From the NCBI RefSeq assembly GCF_014268815.2, contig NZ_JABWRE020000001.1:2485001-2549000 (forward strand): DNA of 64,000 bases, read 5' to 3'. The stretch's first letter is position 1. The number at the start of each line of letters is the position of its first letter. The stretch is from Pseudomonas urmiensis. Its GTDB lineage: Bacteria > Pseudomonadota > Gammaproteobacteria > Pseudomonadales > Pseudomonadaceae. The notes below the pieces were generated by a model. It saw nothing but the letters and a program-made list of their open reading frames with translations. It made no database searches and was not told the origin of the DNA. Positions 34,922 to 45,150 of this stretch are shown here, piece after piece. The position numbers and the translations under genes were made by a program.

Positions 34922-34949
34922 GTAAGATCATTTTGCCTAGACATCATAC
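34922..34949. promoter_or_regulatory. NikR operator
   Basis: GTAAGA-N16-TCATAC at 34922-34949 matches the known NikR operator GTATGA-N16-TCATAC except for one base, with exact 16-base spacing, in the nikR-nikA divergent promoter region. Confidence 0.88.
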
Positions 34950-34996
34950 CTGCCACCTCTCTAGGCTAGCGCCTCCGTTGAAGTGGGGGACGCAGT

Positions 34997-36571
34997 GTGA
35001 AGCAGCAGCCAGGTAAACGAAAGCTCGCCCGCTGGGGCGTGTTGCTACTGGCCGTAAGCCTCTGCGCGCAGGCAGGCGACGACACCGATCCTGGTCCTAC
35101 GCTGAGCTACTCCTGGCCGGTCAATGCCGGCCCCCTCGACCCGCGCGGCTACTCGCCTAATCAGATGTATGCCCAGGCCATGGTTTACGAGCCGCTGGTG
35201 CGCTACAGCGCCTCAGGAACCCTGGAGCCTTGGTTGGCCACCGCCTGGCAGGTCTCGCAAGACGGCAAGACTTACACCTTCACCCTGCGCGACGGGGTGC
35301 GTTTCGCCGACGGTACGCCGTTCGACGCCGCCGCAGCCAAGGCCAACCTGGATGCGGTGCTGGCCAACCCCCAGCGTCACCGCTGGATGGAGCTGGTGAG
35401 CACACTCGATCATGTCGAGGCCGCGGATCGACTCACGCTGCGTCTGGTACTCAAGCATCCGTACTACCCGACCCTCATGGAGCTGGCCCAGGTGCGCCCA
35501 TTGCGCTTCGCCTCACCGCAGGCCAAACCCGGCCAGGCAGTGGGCACAGGCCCGTGGATGCGGGTCGAAAGCCGGTTGGGAGAATTCGACCGTTTCGCCC
35601 GCAACCCCAATTACTGGGGAGCACAACCTGCCTACAGCCAAGTCTTGGTCAAGGTTATCCCCGATCCGAACAGCCGCGCGCTGGCCTTGCAAGTCGGCCA
35701 ACTGCAGTTGATCCAGGGCGCCGCCGGCGAGATCACCGCCGGCACCTTCGTGCGCCTGCGCGATCAAGGCTTTGCCACTGCGCTGTCGGCGCCATTGGCC
35801 ACCAGGACCTTGGCGATGAACACCGGCCGCGGCCCGACGCGGGAGCTGGCGGTGCGCCAGGCGATCAACCATGGGCTGGACAAGCAGGCGATCATCGACA
35901 AGATCCTCTACGGCCTGGAGCCGCGTGCCGACACCCTGTTCGCGCGCAACATGCCCTACGCCGACCTCGGCCTGAAACCCTACGTCTACGACCCTGCCGT
36001 GGCCGTCAAGCAACTGGAGGCTGCTGGCTGGACCCTGGCCCCGGGCGCAGTCGTGCGCAGCAAGGCCGGTGAGCCGCTGTCGATTGAGCTGGTGTTCCTC
36101 GGCACCAGTGCGCTGCAAAAAAGCTTGGCCGAAGTGTTCCAGGGTGAGCTGGCCAAGCTTGGCATCCACATCGCCCTGCGCGCGGTGGAAGACGGCGCAT
36201 TAGTACGCCGCCAGCGCGACGGCGACTTCGGCATGATCTTCGCCGACACCTGGGGCGCGCCTTACGACCCGCACTCGTTCGTCAGCTCCATGCGCTACGC
36301 CGGCCACGCCGACTACATGGCGCAACGCGGCCTGGCAATCAAGGACGAACTGGACCGACGCATCGCCCAGGTGCTGGCCAGCACCAATGAGCAGCAGCGC
36401 GCCGAGCAGTACCGGTTCATCCTCGCCACGTTGCACGAACAGGCGGTCTACCTGCCGATTTCTTACCTCACCGCGATCAGCGTACGGCGCGCATCAGTGG
36501 CCAACGTGCAGTTCGGCAGCACCCTGTTCGATGTGCCGTTCGAAGCCATGACCCCGACCCAGGAGCACTGA
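34997..36571 (+). CDS. nikA: Nickel ABC importer, binding protein NikA
   Basis: A 524-residue periplasmic binding protein of the SBP5 family. Signal peptide KLARWGVLLLAVSLCAQAGDD, then TLSYSWPVNAGPLDPRGYSPNQMYAQAMVYEPLVRY, typical of NikA. GTG start, close after a purine-rich site. nikB follows three bases downstream. In E. coli it binds nickel chelated by small organic acids. Confidence 0.93.
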   Translation: MKQQPGKRKLARWGVLLLAVSLCAQAGDDTDPGPTLSYSWPVNAGPLDPRGYSPNQMYAQAMVYEPLVRYSASGTLEPWLATAWQVSQDGKTYTFTLRDGVRFADGTPFDAAAAKANLDAVLANPQRHRWMELVSTLDHVEAADRLTLRLVLKHPYYPTLMELAQVRPLRFASPQAKPGQAVGTGPWMRVESRLGEFDRFARNPNYWGAQPAYSQVLVKVIPDPNSRALALQVGQLQLIQGAAGEITAGTFVRLRDQGFATALSAPLATRTLAMNTGRGPTRELAVRQAINHGLDKQAIIDKILYGLEPRADTLFARNMPYADLGLKPYVYDPAVAVKQLEAAGWTLAPGAVVRSKAGEPLSIELVFLGTSALQKSLAEVFQGELAKLGIHIALRAVEDGALVRRQRDGDFGMIFADTWGAPYDPHSFVSSMRYAGHADYMAQRGLAIKDELDRRIAQVLASTNEQQRAEQYRFILATLHEQAVYLPISYLTAISVRRASVANVQFGSTLFDVPFEAMTPTQEH

Positions 36572-36574
36572 TCG

Positions 36575-37516
36575 ATGCTGCGCTATATCTGCCTGCGCCT
36601 GCTATTGCTGGTACCGGTCATGCTTGGCGTGTCGCTGCTGGTGTTTTTCCTGCTGCACCTGGGCAGCACCGATCCTGCACTGGACTACCTGCGCTTGTCG
36701 CATATCCCACCGACCGACGCGGCCATTGCCGAGGTCCGACAAACCCTGGGGCTTGATCAGCCACTGTATGCGCAGTACCTGACTTGGCTGGGCAAGGCCG
36801 TGCAATTGGACTTCGGTATTTCCTACCTGACCGGTCGCCCAGTGCTCGACGACTTGCTCTATTACCTGCCAGCAACCCTGCAACTGGGCGGCCTGGCCCT
36901 GGTCTGCACGCTGGTGTTGTCGGTGCCACTGGGGCTGCTGGCGGCCCGCTGGCAGGGGCGCTGGCCCGATCATGCGGTGCGTGCAGTAACCTTTCTCGGC
37001 GTGTCGATGCCGAACTTCTGGCTGGCGTTCTTGCTGATCGCACTGTTCTCGCTGTGGCTCGGCTGGCTACCGCCACTGGGGCGTGGCAGCGCTGGCCAGT
37101 TGGTGATGCCGGTGCTGGCCATCGCCCTGATGTCGATGTCGATCAACGCCCGCTTGCTGCGCGCCAGCCTACTGGAAGCCAGCGGCCAACGTCACGTCAC
37201 CTATGCCCGCGCCCGTGGCCTGGGCGAGCGCCAGGTGTGGCGCGATCATATCTTGCGCAACGCCTGGCTGCCGCTGGTCACCGCCACCGGCATGCATGTC
37301 GGCGAGTTGATCGGCGGTGCGTTGGTGATCGAGACTATTTTCGCCTGGCCCGGGGTCGGCCGTTTTGCCGTCTCGGCGGTGCTCAATCGCGACTTCCCGG
37401 TGATGCAGTGCTTTACCTTGCTGCTCACCGCGCTGCTGATGCTATGTAACCTGCTGGTGGACGTCTGCTATGCCTGGCTCGACCCGCGCAGCCGCCTGCA
37501 AGGGGTGAGCGCATGA
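36575..37516 (+). CDS. nikB: Nickel ABC importer permease NikB
   Basis: A 313-residue DppB-type permease. [21 protein letters not shown] at the start, [40 protein letters not shown] (EAA region) and [22 protein letters not shown]. Overlaps nikC by four bases. Confidence 0.94.
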   Translation: MLRYICLRLLLLVPVMLGVSLLVFFLLHLGSTDPALDYLRLSHIPPTDAAIAEVRQTLGLDQPLYAQYLTWLGKAVQLDFGISYLTGRPVLDDLLYYLPATLQLGGLALVCTLVLSVPLGLLAARWQGRWPDHAVRAVTFLGVSMPNFWLAFLLIALFSLWLGWLPPLGRGSAGQLVMPVLAIALMSMSINARLLRASLLEASGQRHVTYARARGLGERQVWRDHILRNAWLPLVTATGMHVGELIGGALVIETIFAWPGVGRFAVSAVLNRDFPVMQCFTLLLTALLMLCNLLVDVCYAWLDPRSRLQGVSA

Positions 37517-38358
37517 AGGCGTTGTCGCGGCTACGCCACCCCGCGCTGGCGGGTAATTACAGCCTGGTCGTGGGCATGGTACTGGTCGGCCTGCTGGCGC
37601 TAGTGGCGGTTTTCGGCCAGTGGCTGGCGCCGCACGATCCCGATCTGGTCGACCTCAGCCAGCGCCTGTTGCCTCCCGACGCCAGTCACTGGCTAGGCAC
37701 CGACCACCTGGGTCGCGACCTGCTCTCACGGCTGATCGTCGGCACCCGACTGTCGCTGGGCAGCGTGATGCTCACCCTGGCGCTGGTGCTACTGCTGGGC
37801 ATCGTGATCGGTGGCGTGGCAGGTTTTGTCGGGGGCAAGCTCGATCTGCTGATCATGCGCCTGTGCGATATGTTCATGACCTTCCCGACCCTGGTGCTGG
37901 CGTTCTTTTTCGTGACGTTGCTGGGTACCGGCTTGAGCAATGTGATCGTCGCCATCGCCCTGTCCCACTGGGCCTGGTATGCGCGCATGGTTCGCGGCCT
38001 GGTGATCGCCCAGCGCGGTCGCGAATACCTGCTGGCCTCGCGCCTGGCTGGCGCCTCACGCTGGATGCGCCTGCGCCAGCATGTGCTGCCGAATATTGCC
38101 GGGCCAATGCTGGTACTCGCCACCCTGGATATCGGCCACATGATGCTGCATGTCTCGGGCCTGTCATTCCTCGGCCTCGGGGTGACGCCGCCAACCGCCG
38201 AATGGGGGGTGATGATCAACGATGCCAAGGAGTTCATCTGGACCCATCCACAGCTATTACTGTTGCCTGGGCTGATGATTTTCTTCTCGGTGATGGCCTT
38301 CAACCTGCTCGGCGATGCCCTGCGCGACCGCCTCGATCCGACCCTGGAGACGCGCTAG
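37513..38358 (+). CDS. nikC: Nickel ABC importer permease NikC
   Basis: A 281-residue DppC-type permease with [24 protein letters not shown], then [26 protein letters not shown] (EAA region) and the periplasm-facing [15 protein letters not shown]. nikD starts on the base after its stop codon. Confidence 0.94.
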   Translation: MKALSRLRHPALAGNYSLVVGMVLVGLLALVAVFGQWLAPHDPDLVDLSQRLLPPDASHWLGTDHLGRDLLSRLIVGTRLSLGSVMLTLALVLLLGIVIGGVAGFVGGKLDLLIMRLCDMFMTFPTLVLAFFFVTLLGTGLSNVIVAIALSHWAWYARMVRGLVIAQRGREYLLASRLAGASRWMRLRQHVLPNIAGPMLVLATLDIGHMMLHVSGLSFLGLGVTPPTAEWGVMINDAKEFIWTHPQLLLLPGLMIFFSVMAFNLLGDALRDRLDPTLETR

Positions 38359-39129
38359 ATGGTGGGCTCAATCCTGCAGGTGCGTGGGCTGTGCATCGAG
38401 GGTCGCAGCGGCCTGTTGGTCGATGACGTCGACCTGCAGCTGCGCCGCGGTGAAGTCTGTGCACTGGTCGGCAGCAGCGGCTCAGGCAAGTCGCTTAGTT
38501 GCCTGGGACTACTTGATTTACTGCCTGGCGGCCTGGTTCGCAGGCATGGTCAGCTGTCGCTGGACGGCCAGCCACTGCACCCCAACCAGGTACGCGGACG
38601 CCTGGCCAGCCTAATCCTGCAGAACCCGCGCAGCGCCTTCAACCCGGTACGCGACATGGCCAGCCATGGCCTGGAAACCCTAAAGTTGCGCGGGATTACC
38701 GGCGCCGCCGCGCGCCAACGGCTGGACGAATGCCTGGACGCCGTGGGCCTGAGCGAGCGCCAGCGGGTATTACAGTCATTCGCCTTCCAACTCAGTGGCG
38801 GCATGCTCCAGCGGATGATGATTGCCCTGGCGTTGATGGCTGAAACACCGTTCCTGTTAGCCGACGAGCCCACCAGCGACCTCGACGCGCTGAGTCAGGC
38901 GCGCTTTCTCGATCTGCTGATGCAACTGGTCGAACAGCATGCTCTGGGCGTTTTGCTGGTCACTCACGATATGGGGGTGGTGGCACGCTGCGCTGATCAG
39001 GTGGTGGTGATGGAGGCCGGACGCATCGTTGAACGCCAGAGCGTGCAGGGTTTGTTCGACAGCCCAGCCAGCAGCAGCGCGCGCACCCTGCTTGAAGCCC
39101 ATCAAATACTCGGCCGGAGACACCCATGA
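38359..39129 (+). CDS. nikD: Nickel ABC importer ATPase NikD
   Basis: A 256-residue ATPase: Walker A GSSGSGKSLS, Q-loop LILQNPRSAFNPV, signature LSGGMLQRMMIALAL, Walker B LLADEPTSDLD, H-loop LVTHDMGVV. The serine after GKS replaced by S-L is as in some NikD. Overlaps nikE by four bases. Confidence 0.93.
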   Translation: MVGSILQVRGLCIEGRSGLLVDDVDLQLRRGEVCALVGSSGSGKSLSCLGLLDLLPGGLVRRHGQLSLDGQPLHPNQVRGRLASLILQNPRSAFNPVRDMASHGLETLKLRGITGAAARQRLDECLDAVGLSERQRVLQSFAFQLSGGMLQRMMIALALMAETPFLLADEPTSDLDALSQARFLDLLMQLVEQHALGVLLVTHDMGVVARCADQVVVMEAGRIVERQSVQGLFDSPASSSARTLLEAHQILGRRHP

Positions 39130-39947
39130 GCCAGCTCGATATCTGCCAAGTCGCCCATGGCTACCGCACCGGTGGCCTGCTGCGCCGAGGTGGCTGGCTA
39201 CAGGTACTCGATGGCATCGACCTGACGTTGTCGGTGGGCCAATCGGTCGGTCTGCTGGGCAGCAGCGGCAGCGGCAAGAGCACCCTCGCGCGGCTGCTGC
39301 TGGGCCTGGAAAAACCGCGACAAGGTCAGGTGCGGTTTGCCGGGCAAGATGTCAGCCAGCTTCGCGGCGAACCGGCCCGCGAATTCCAAAGGGCGGTGCA
39401 GTTGGTGTTGCAGGATGCGCCAAGCGCCTTCAACCCTCAGCGCTCGATTGCCTGGAGCATTGCCGAACCACTGCGTCACCTGAGCCAAATGAATCAAGCG
39501 GCGCAGCACAAACGGGTGCTGCAGTTACTTGAGCAGATGGGCTTGCGCGCCGAACATGCCGAGCGCTTGCCGCACCAGCTCAGTGGCGGTCAGCTGCAGC
39601 GCGCCAACATCGCTCGAGCCTTGGCCATCTCGCCGCAATGGGTGGTGCTCGATGAGGCCCTGTCCAACCTCGATCGAGTGCTGCAATTGCAGTTGCTGCA
39701 ACGCCTGGACGCACTGCGTCGTGAAACCGGTACTGGGTTTGTCCTGATCAGCCATGACCTGAGCCTGGTGCGCTATTTTTGCCAGCGGGTCGTGCTGATG
39801 AGCGAGGGGCGAATCGTCGAGGATCGCCCGGTTGACCAGGCCTTGGCGTTCGAGCATCCCGTGGGCCAACAGCTGCAACGCGCCATGCTGCCAGAGCGCC
39901 CTAAGCAGCGCTTGCCAGCTGCGCAGCCAGCCACTGCGCAAGCGTAA
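39126..39947 (+). CDS. nikE: Nickel ABC importer ATPase NikE
   Basis: A 273-residue ATPase with Walker A GSSGSGKST, signature LSGGQLQRANIARAL, and Walker B WVVLDEALSNLD; DEAxSNLD in place of DEPTSALD is characteristic of NikE-type subunits. Last gene of nikABCDE. Confidence 0.93.
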   Translation: MSQLDICQVAHGYRTGGLLRRGGWLQVLDGIDLTLSVGQSVGLLGSSGSGKSTLARLLLGLEKPRQGQVRFAGQDVSQLRGEPAREFQRAVQLVLQDAPSAFNPQRSIAWSIAEPLRHLSQMNQAAQHKRVLQLLEQMGLRAEHAERLPHQLSGGQLQRANIARALAISPQWVVLDEALSNLDRVLQLQLLQRLDALRRETGTGFVLISHDLSLVRYFCQRVVLMSEGRIVEDRPVDQALAFEHPVGQQLQRAMLPERPKQRLPAAQPATAQA

Positions 39948-40007
39948 GATTGCACCTTCATCGATCCGTAGGGCTACCCATTGGCCGCCTGGACAGCCCT
40001 AGGCGGA

Positions 40008-40910
40008 TCAATCCTCTCTGAAAAAGCTGCGGCCGTTATCGCGCAGCAGGTCGACCATCGCCCCAGCAGCAGGCGGCAGATAGCCTTCGGCGCGTACCGA
40101 TACCGCGACGGTACGGCTCATGGTGGTTTCCAACAGCGGCACTTCGCGCAAGCGCGACATGCCCTGGCCATGTTCCAGGGTTTCGCGGGCGACGAAGCTG
40201 AGCAGCCCGGTACGGGCGATCAGACGTGGCAGCAGCGAGACCGTGTTGGTCTCGATCTGCACCTGCGGCGCTGGCATTTGGCGGGCGATGAACACATTGT
40301 CGAGCCAGCGCCGGGAGGTCACCGTGCTGCCTGGCAGCACCCAGCGGTACTGACACAGATCCTTGAGGGCAAACGCTGCGCCGAATACCGGGTGATCGGC
40401 GCTGGCGACCACTACCGCTTCATCCTCCAGGATCGGGTAGCTGCGAAATTGCGGGTCATCGACGATCAGCGGGCAGATGATCGCGTCCAGGCGGCCGGTG
40501 CGCAGGGATTCGCGCAGCACATCGTCTTGGGCGATCGACAGCTGCAAGGTCAACTGCGGCGCGCGCTGCAGCAACGATTCGGTGAGCTGTGGCAACAGGT
40601 ACTCGGCCATGCTCGCGGCGCAGCCCAGGCGGATGTTACCGACCAGGCCACCGGCGAAGTCGCGCACCTCTCGTTCGGTTTCGGCAATGCTCAGCTGCAA
40701 CTGCCGGCCGCGCTCGAGCAACAGCTGGCCGACGTCGGTCAACTTGATGCGCCGACCGTCGCGCTGGAACAGCCGCGTGCCCAGCGACTCCTCCAGGCGC
40801 TGGATGCTTTTACTCAACGCTGGCTGGCTGCGGTTGAGCTTCTCGGCAGCCCGCCCGAGGTGGCCCAGTTCGGCGATGGTTTCAAAATAGGTAAGGTCGC
40901 GTAGATCCAT
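40008..40910 (-). CDS. LysR-type regulator
   Basis: A 300-residue LTTR: HTH TIAELGHLGRAAEKLNRSQPALSKSIQRLEESLGTRLF, effector domain with GNIRLGCAASMAEYLLPQL. Divergent from the AbrB-family transporter gene; the 105-base gap holds dyads around ATTCATGAAT (about 40911-40940) that are candidate LTTR sites, so the transporter is its likely target. Confidence 0.92.
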   Translation of the reverse strand: MDLRDLTYFETIAELGHLGRAAEKLNRSQPALSKSIQRLEESLGTRLFQRDGRRIKLTDVGQLLLERGRQLQLSIAETEREVRDFAGGLVGNIRLGCAASMAEYLLPQLTESLLQRAPQLTLQLSIAQDDVLRESLRTGRLDAIICPLIVDDPQFRSYPILEDEAVVVASADHPVFGAAFALKDLCQYRWVLPGSTVTSRRWLDNVFIARQMPAPQVQIETNTVSLLPRLIARTGLLSFVARETLEHGQGMSRLREVPLLETTMSRTVAVSVRAEGYLPPAAGAMVDLLRDNGRSFFRED

Positions 40911-41015
40911 GATTCATGAATTTTAGTTATCGATTCATCGAAAGTAGAAAATAGACTTGATCAATTGCCACGTCGATAATTTTCTCCGTCAAACGCGTTC
41001 TGGAGCATATCGACC

Positions 41016-42086
41016 TTGCAGACCTTCTTAGCTGGCCTGGCCTCCCCTTCACGAATCCTGCTCTGGCTGGCGCTCATCGTTTGTGCAGGCGGGGTCGGCC
41101 AGTTGCTGCATAGGTTGGCGGTGCCGGCCGGTCTATTCCTCGGGCCGATGCTGGTGGCGATAGCCTTTGGCGTATCTGGCGCGCAACTACGCGTGCATCG
41201 GCACGTGTTTCGCTTGAGCCAGGGCTGCGTAGGGTTGATGGTCGCTCATTCGGTGACCTGGACCGTGTTGGCTTCGCTGGCGCAGTCTTGGCACGTCATG
41301 CTGCTGGCCACCGCGCTGACTGTGCTGCTGAGCGCGCTGGTCGGCTTGGGCACTGTGCGTTATGGCGGCATCTCGGCTACTACCGCCGCCTGGGGTACCG
41401 CACCTGGCGCAGCCTCGGCGATGGTGTCGATGGCCGAGGAGAACGGTGCCGATGCACGGGTGGTCGCCACCATGCAGTACGTCAGGGTGGTGTGCGTGGT
41501 CATGATCGGCGCGCTGGTCAGCCACTTGCTCGGCGCAACCAGCGGCGCGGGCGTTGCAGCCAGCACTGGCGCCAGCCTGCCGGGGCCGCAAGTAGGCCAA
41601 CTACTGCTGAGCCTGGGGGTCGTTGTGCTGGGCGTGGCCCTCGGCACCAAGCTACCGGCTGGGGCGCTGTTAGTGCCGCTGGTGCTCGGTGCAGTACTGC
41701 AACTGAGCGGGCTGCTGCTGATCACCCTGCCCGCCTGGTTGCTGGCTTGCGCCTATGGCGCGATCGGCTGCTATATCGGACTGCGCTTTGACCGGCCAAC
41801 GGTGCGCTACGTGTGGCGTCGGTTGCCGAGCATGATAGCCGGGGCAGTGGTGCTGATCATATTGTGCGCCGGCTGCGCCTGGCTGCTGGCGCGGGCGACC
41901 GGCAGCGACTTTCTCTCGATGTACCTGGCGACCAGTCCCGGAGGGCTGGATGCGATGGCGATCATTGCCGTGGAAACCCATGCTGACGTCGGCCTGGTGC
42001 TGGCAATGCAAACCTTGCGCTTGTTTGGGGTCATTGTGACAGGTGCCTATTGTGCCAGGCAGATCATCCGTTTCACCCGCGCTTGA
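41016..42086 (+). CDS. AbrB family membrane protein (Transport_AbrB/PF05145)
   Basis: A 356-residue membrane protein with two repeats of about 150 residues, each of four or five helices (GGVGQLLHRLAVPAGLFLGPMLVAI and LGTKLPAGALLVPLVLGAVLQL). Such proteins are often mislabelled ammonia monooxygenase; role probably transport of a carboxylate or regulation. Starts at TTG with GGAG upstream. Divergent LysR suggests substrate-induced expression. Confidence 0.88.
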   Translation: MQTFLAGLASPSRILLWLALIVCAGGVGQLLHRLAVPAGLFLGPMLVAIAFGVSGAQLRVHRHVFRLSQGCVGLMVAHSVTWTVLASLAQSWHVMLLATALTVLLSALVGLGTVRYGGISATTAAWGTAPGAASAMVSMAEENGADARVVATMQYVRVVCVVMIGALVSHLLGATSGAGVAASTGASLPGPQVGQLLLSLGVVVLGVALGTKLPAGALLVPLVLGAVLQLSGLLLITLPAWLLACAYGAIGCYIGLRFDRPTVRYVWRRLPSMIAGAVVLIILCAGCAWLLARATGSDFLSMYLATSPGGLDAMAIIAVETHADVGLVLAMQTLRLFGVIVTGAYCARQIIRFTRA

Positions 42087-42170
42087 CGTTCGATACAACT
42101 TTTTGCCATCAGTCCCCGTCCAACAGACACTGGGTCTTTTTTCAGCTCAGACCATTCCAGGAGGTTGCCG

Positions 42171-42725
42171 ATGTCGATGCGAACCACGTTGCTGCTCTCA
42201 TGCCTGACCCTGGCTTTAGTGGGTTGCGCAAGTTCAAGCGATGACCCGAAACCGCCGAGCACCATGCAGGTAGACCTGCAGCAGTACCAGGGCACCTGGT
42301 ACGAACTGGCGCGGTTGCCGATGTTCTTCCAGCGCAACTGCGTGCAGTCAGAAGCGCGCTATAGCTTGCGCGAGGATGGGCGGATCGGCGTCGACAACCG
42401 TTGCCGGGAAGCCGATGGCCAGTGGAATGAGGCCCAAGGCGTCGCCGAGCCGCAGCAAGCGGGCAAGACCGACAAGCTTTGGGTCAGGTTCGACAACTGG
42501 TTCAGCCGCCTGGCGCCAGGGTTGACCAAGGGCGAATATTGGGTGCTGTACCACGATCAGGATTATCGCGTGGCGCTGGTTGGCCATCCCAATCGTGAGT
42601 ACCTCTGGCTGCTCTCGCGTACCCCGACGGTCAATGGAGAAACTCGAGATAAATTGTTGGCGATTGCCCGTGAGCAGGGTTACGACACTTCGGAGCTGGT
42701 GTGGCGGCAGGCAGACAAACCATAA
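42171..42725 (+). CDS. blc: Bacterial lipocalin (Blc-like lipoprotein)
   Basis: A 184-residue outer-membrane lipoprotein. Lipobox LVGC after an LLLSCLTLALV signal, then YQGTWYELARLPMFFQRNC, the lipocalin GxW motif, and YWVLYHDQDYRVALVGHPNREYLWLLSR. ATG 42171 follows AGGAGG at the right distance. Stores or traffics lipids in the envelope. Confidence 0.93.
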   Translation: MSMRTTLLLSCLTLALVGCASSSDDPKPPSTMQVDLQQYQGTWYELARLPMFFQRNCVQSEARYSLREDGRIGVDNRCREADGQWNEAQGVAEPQQAGKTDKLWVRFDNWFSRLAPGLTKGEYWVLYHDQDYRVALVGHPNREYLWLLSRTPTVNGETRDKLLAIAREQGYDTSELVWRQADKP

Positions 42726-42748
42726 CCAGGGTTCATTACAGGCAGCCT

Positions 42749-42784
42749 GGCCTCTTCGCCGTTGCGGTTGAGCGCGAAGAGGCC
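42749..42784. terminator. Hairpin between convergent lipocalin and pvdQ genes
   Basis: GGCCTCTTCGC (42749-42759) pairs with GCGAAGAGGCC (42774-42784), an 11-bp stem between the two gene ends. No U-run, but its position suits a shared end hairpin. Confidence 0.55.
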
Positions 42785-42799
42785 ATCGCGGCTGACTGA

Positions 42800-45115
42800 C
42801 TAGCGTAGAGAACTGGCCAGCGCGGCCTTGTCTCGCTCGCTGATCACGTACTGACGGTACTGCGGGTCGGCCTTGATCTGCGCTTCGGTAAACGCAATTG
42901 GCGCCAACTGCTTGGCCGAGAATGCCCGCGTCTGGTCGGCAGAATGCGCCGAGCCCGCCTCACTGGACTGGGAGAACGCCAACAAGCCTCGGGCCTGCGG
43001 CCCCTGCTCAGTGAAGCTGACCACCTGCAAATAGCTGGTACCACTGACCACCAGGCGCTTGCCCTGCCCTTGCGCAACGCTGTACATCGCGTTGTACACC
43101 CCAAGCGCCTGCGGGCCGCCAGGCACCGGCGTACCATCGAGCGAATGCTGGATCTGCCCCCAGCGACTGTCATTGCCCACACCGGCCTCGGCCAGTTGCT
43201 GCAAAGAGTCCAATGCCGCCTGATGCAACAGCTTGCGCACCGCCGCCTGTTCAACCGCAAGGCCGCGCGGTGTGTGCTGCGGATCAGCCGGATCGAAGGC
43301 TACACGCCAGCTTTGCGGATGCTCGGCAAGTGCGGTGAAGAGGTTGTGGAAGTGCAACAAACCAATGCCGGCATCCAGATCGGCCTTGCCATTCCAGGCG
43401 TTCAGGCTGGCACACAGCGCCGCCACGTCAGCCTCGGCTGATTTGCACCAGTTCAGCAAGTCGGGCAAGAGCAGGCTTGCGGCGTATACCTCATCATCGA
43501 GCACCATGTCCTGCAGCTGTTGCACGCCGAGCTTTTGCTTACCTTGCAAGCGCTGCAGGGCAAATCGGCCGCGCAGGCTCAACGCTTGATCATCGCGGCT
43601 GATCAACGGCGAGAAGCCAGTCAGCGGTTGCGCAGGATTAGCCATCCACGCCGGGTCGTTGGAGTTCTGCACGAAATCGCGACGCTCCAGGCTCGGCAAC
43701 AGATGTGCCGGGGTGATGCCGGGCTGCGCTGCCTGCGGGTCGACCTTCCATTGGCAGGCACTGCGCGAACCATCCAAAACCACCGCAGGGCCTGTGAGCG
43801 CTGGATTGCTGCACTGGGCAAGGAGGTCTTTGTCGACAAACGGGACCACCGACTGGTTCAGGTACAGCGCCTGGCCAGCCTCGTCCACTGCCAGTGTGTT
43901 GACCCAGGGAATCCCCTGAAGCTGCGCCACGGAGGCCTTCAGCGCCTGGAGGCTGTCGGCACGGTTGATCTGATACCACTGCTGCAGCACCCGCGAGTTG
44001 TCCAGGTTGGCATCGCGCAAGCTGTAGGCATGGCGATTATCCCAGTCCAGCTTGCCTGGCCACTGCACCACCGGACCGAAACTCGATGCGTAGACCTCGC
44101 GCTCGACCTGGCTGAGCGCACCATCCTGGCCTTTGACCGAGACAGTCAAGGTCTGGCGGGCAAGCGGCAACGACTTGCCGTCCAGCAGGTAACGGGTCGC
44201 GTCGTTCGGGTCGAGTTCCAGCCGGTACAGGGTAAAGTGCTTGGAGGTGTCGACGGTGTGGGTCCAGGCCAGATGACGATTGAAGCCGATGTTCACCAAC
44301 GGCAGCCCCGGCAACGCAGCGCCCATGACATCGAGCTTACCTGGGATGGTCAGCTGCATTTGATAGAAGCGCATGCCGCCCATCCATGGGAAGTGCGGAT
44401 TGGCCAGCAACAGGCCGCGGCCGTTGGCCGAGCGCTGCGAGCCCACCGCAACTGCGTTGCTGCCACGCTCCGAGGCAAATCGCTGCTGGCGCTCCAAGGC
44501 CAGGCTGAAGTCGCTTACCGGACGCTGCGCGGCAAGTTTAGGCGGCGCAGCGCCGACCAGCGCCTCGACGAACTGACCGGCGCCCCCTTCTACCAGCAAC
44601 CGGCGCGTCAACTTCACCAGGTCAAGGCTGGTGATCGGCCGCACCCAATCGCCTGCACCACATTCGGCGGGCAGGCCCTGGGCCTTGCGTTCGCCCAGGG
44701 CGCGGTTGAAGCCGCTGGCATACCCCTCGAGCAAATCGCGCACCGACGCCGGCTGCGCCTGGAGGAAGCCGCTGACCGCAATGGGCGTATTCAACCAGGT
44801 GAAGAACAGGTCGCTATCGAGATTATCGCGCTGCTCGAACGTCTTGCCCTGCGCGCCAAGGAAACGTGAGCGCTCACCGTTGACGGTAAGCACTTCATTG
44901 GCCAACAGGCAGAGGTTGTCCTGGGCATAGGCATAGCCAATGCCGTAACCCAGGCCGCGTTCGTTGTTGGCCAGGATATGCGGGACCCCAAAGCTGGTGC
45001 GGCGGATTTGTGCGGTGGCATCGCCTGCGGCTTCCTTAGCGTGGGCGACGATGCTGCTGGCCACCAGGGCAGCCGCCAGGCAGAGGTGAGTCAAGGGGCG
45101 CGAAAGTGGGTACAC
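42800..45115 (-). CDS. pvdQ: PvdQ-type N-terminal-nucleophile acylase
   Basis: A 771-residue periplasmic Ntn hydrolase closely resembling P. aeruginosa PvdQ, which removes the fatty acyl chain from the pyoverdine precursor and also cleaves long-chain acyl-homoserine lactones. Signal peptide LTHLCLAAALVASSIVAHA; alpha chain; autocleavage site G218-S219 in FASERGSNAVAVGSQ, where the serine is the nucleophile; beta chain with LLANPHFPWMGGMRFYQMQL and VNIGFNRHLAWTHTVDTS. GTG 45115 is preferred to the in-frame ATG 45184: it follows GAGG, it puts the nucleophile within two residues of the known position (S217), and a PvdS-like promoter lies between the two starts. Confidence 0.92.
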   Translation of the reverse strand: MYPLSRPLTHLCLAAALVASSIVAHAKEAAGDATAQIRRTSFGVPHILANNERGLGYGIGYAYAQDNLCLLANEVLTVNGERSRFLGAQGKTFEQRDNLDSDLFFTWLNTPIAVSGFLQAQPASVRDLLEGYASGFNRALGERKAQGLPAECGAGDWVRPITSLDLVKLTRRLLVEGGAGQFVEALVGAAPPKLAAQRPVSDFSLALERQQRFASERGSNAVAVGSQRSANGRGLLLANPHFPWMGGMRFYQMQLTIPGKLDVMGAALPGLPLVNIGFNRHLAWTHTVDTSKHFTLYRLELDPNDATRYLLDGKSLPLARQTLTVSVKGQDGALSQVEREVYASSFGPVVQWPGKLDWDNRHAYSLRDANLDNSRVLQQWYQINRADSLQALKASVAQLQGIPWVNTLAVDEAGQALYLNQSVVPFVDKDLLAQCSNPALTGPAVVLDGSRSACQWKVDPQAAQPGITPAHLLPSLERRDFVQNSNDPAWMANPAQPLTGFSPLISRDDQALSLRGRFALQRLQGKQKLGVQQLQDMVLDDEVYAASLLLPDLLNWCKSAEADVAALCASLNAWNGKADLDAGIGLLHFHNLFTALAEHPQSWRVAFDPADPQHTPRGLAVEQAAVRKLLHQAALDSLQQLAEAGVGNDSRWGQIQHSLDGTPVPGGPQALGVYNAMYSVAQGQGKRLVVSGTSYLQVVSFTEQGPQARGLLAFSQSSEAGSAHSADQTRAFSAKQLAPIAFTEAQIKADPQYRQYVISERDKAALASSLR

Positions 45116-45150
45116 GGGCAATCCTCGGATTCTGGAGTCATCCCGTTCAG

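Noticed and set aside
43520..44869. 449-codon open frame antisense to pvdQ
   Set aside because: pvdQ is complete and conserved on the other strand; the frame has no domain or ribosome site.
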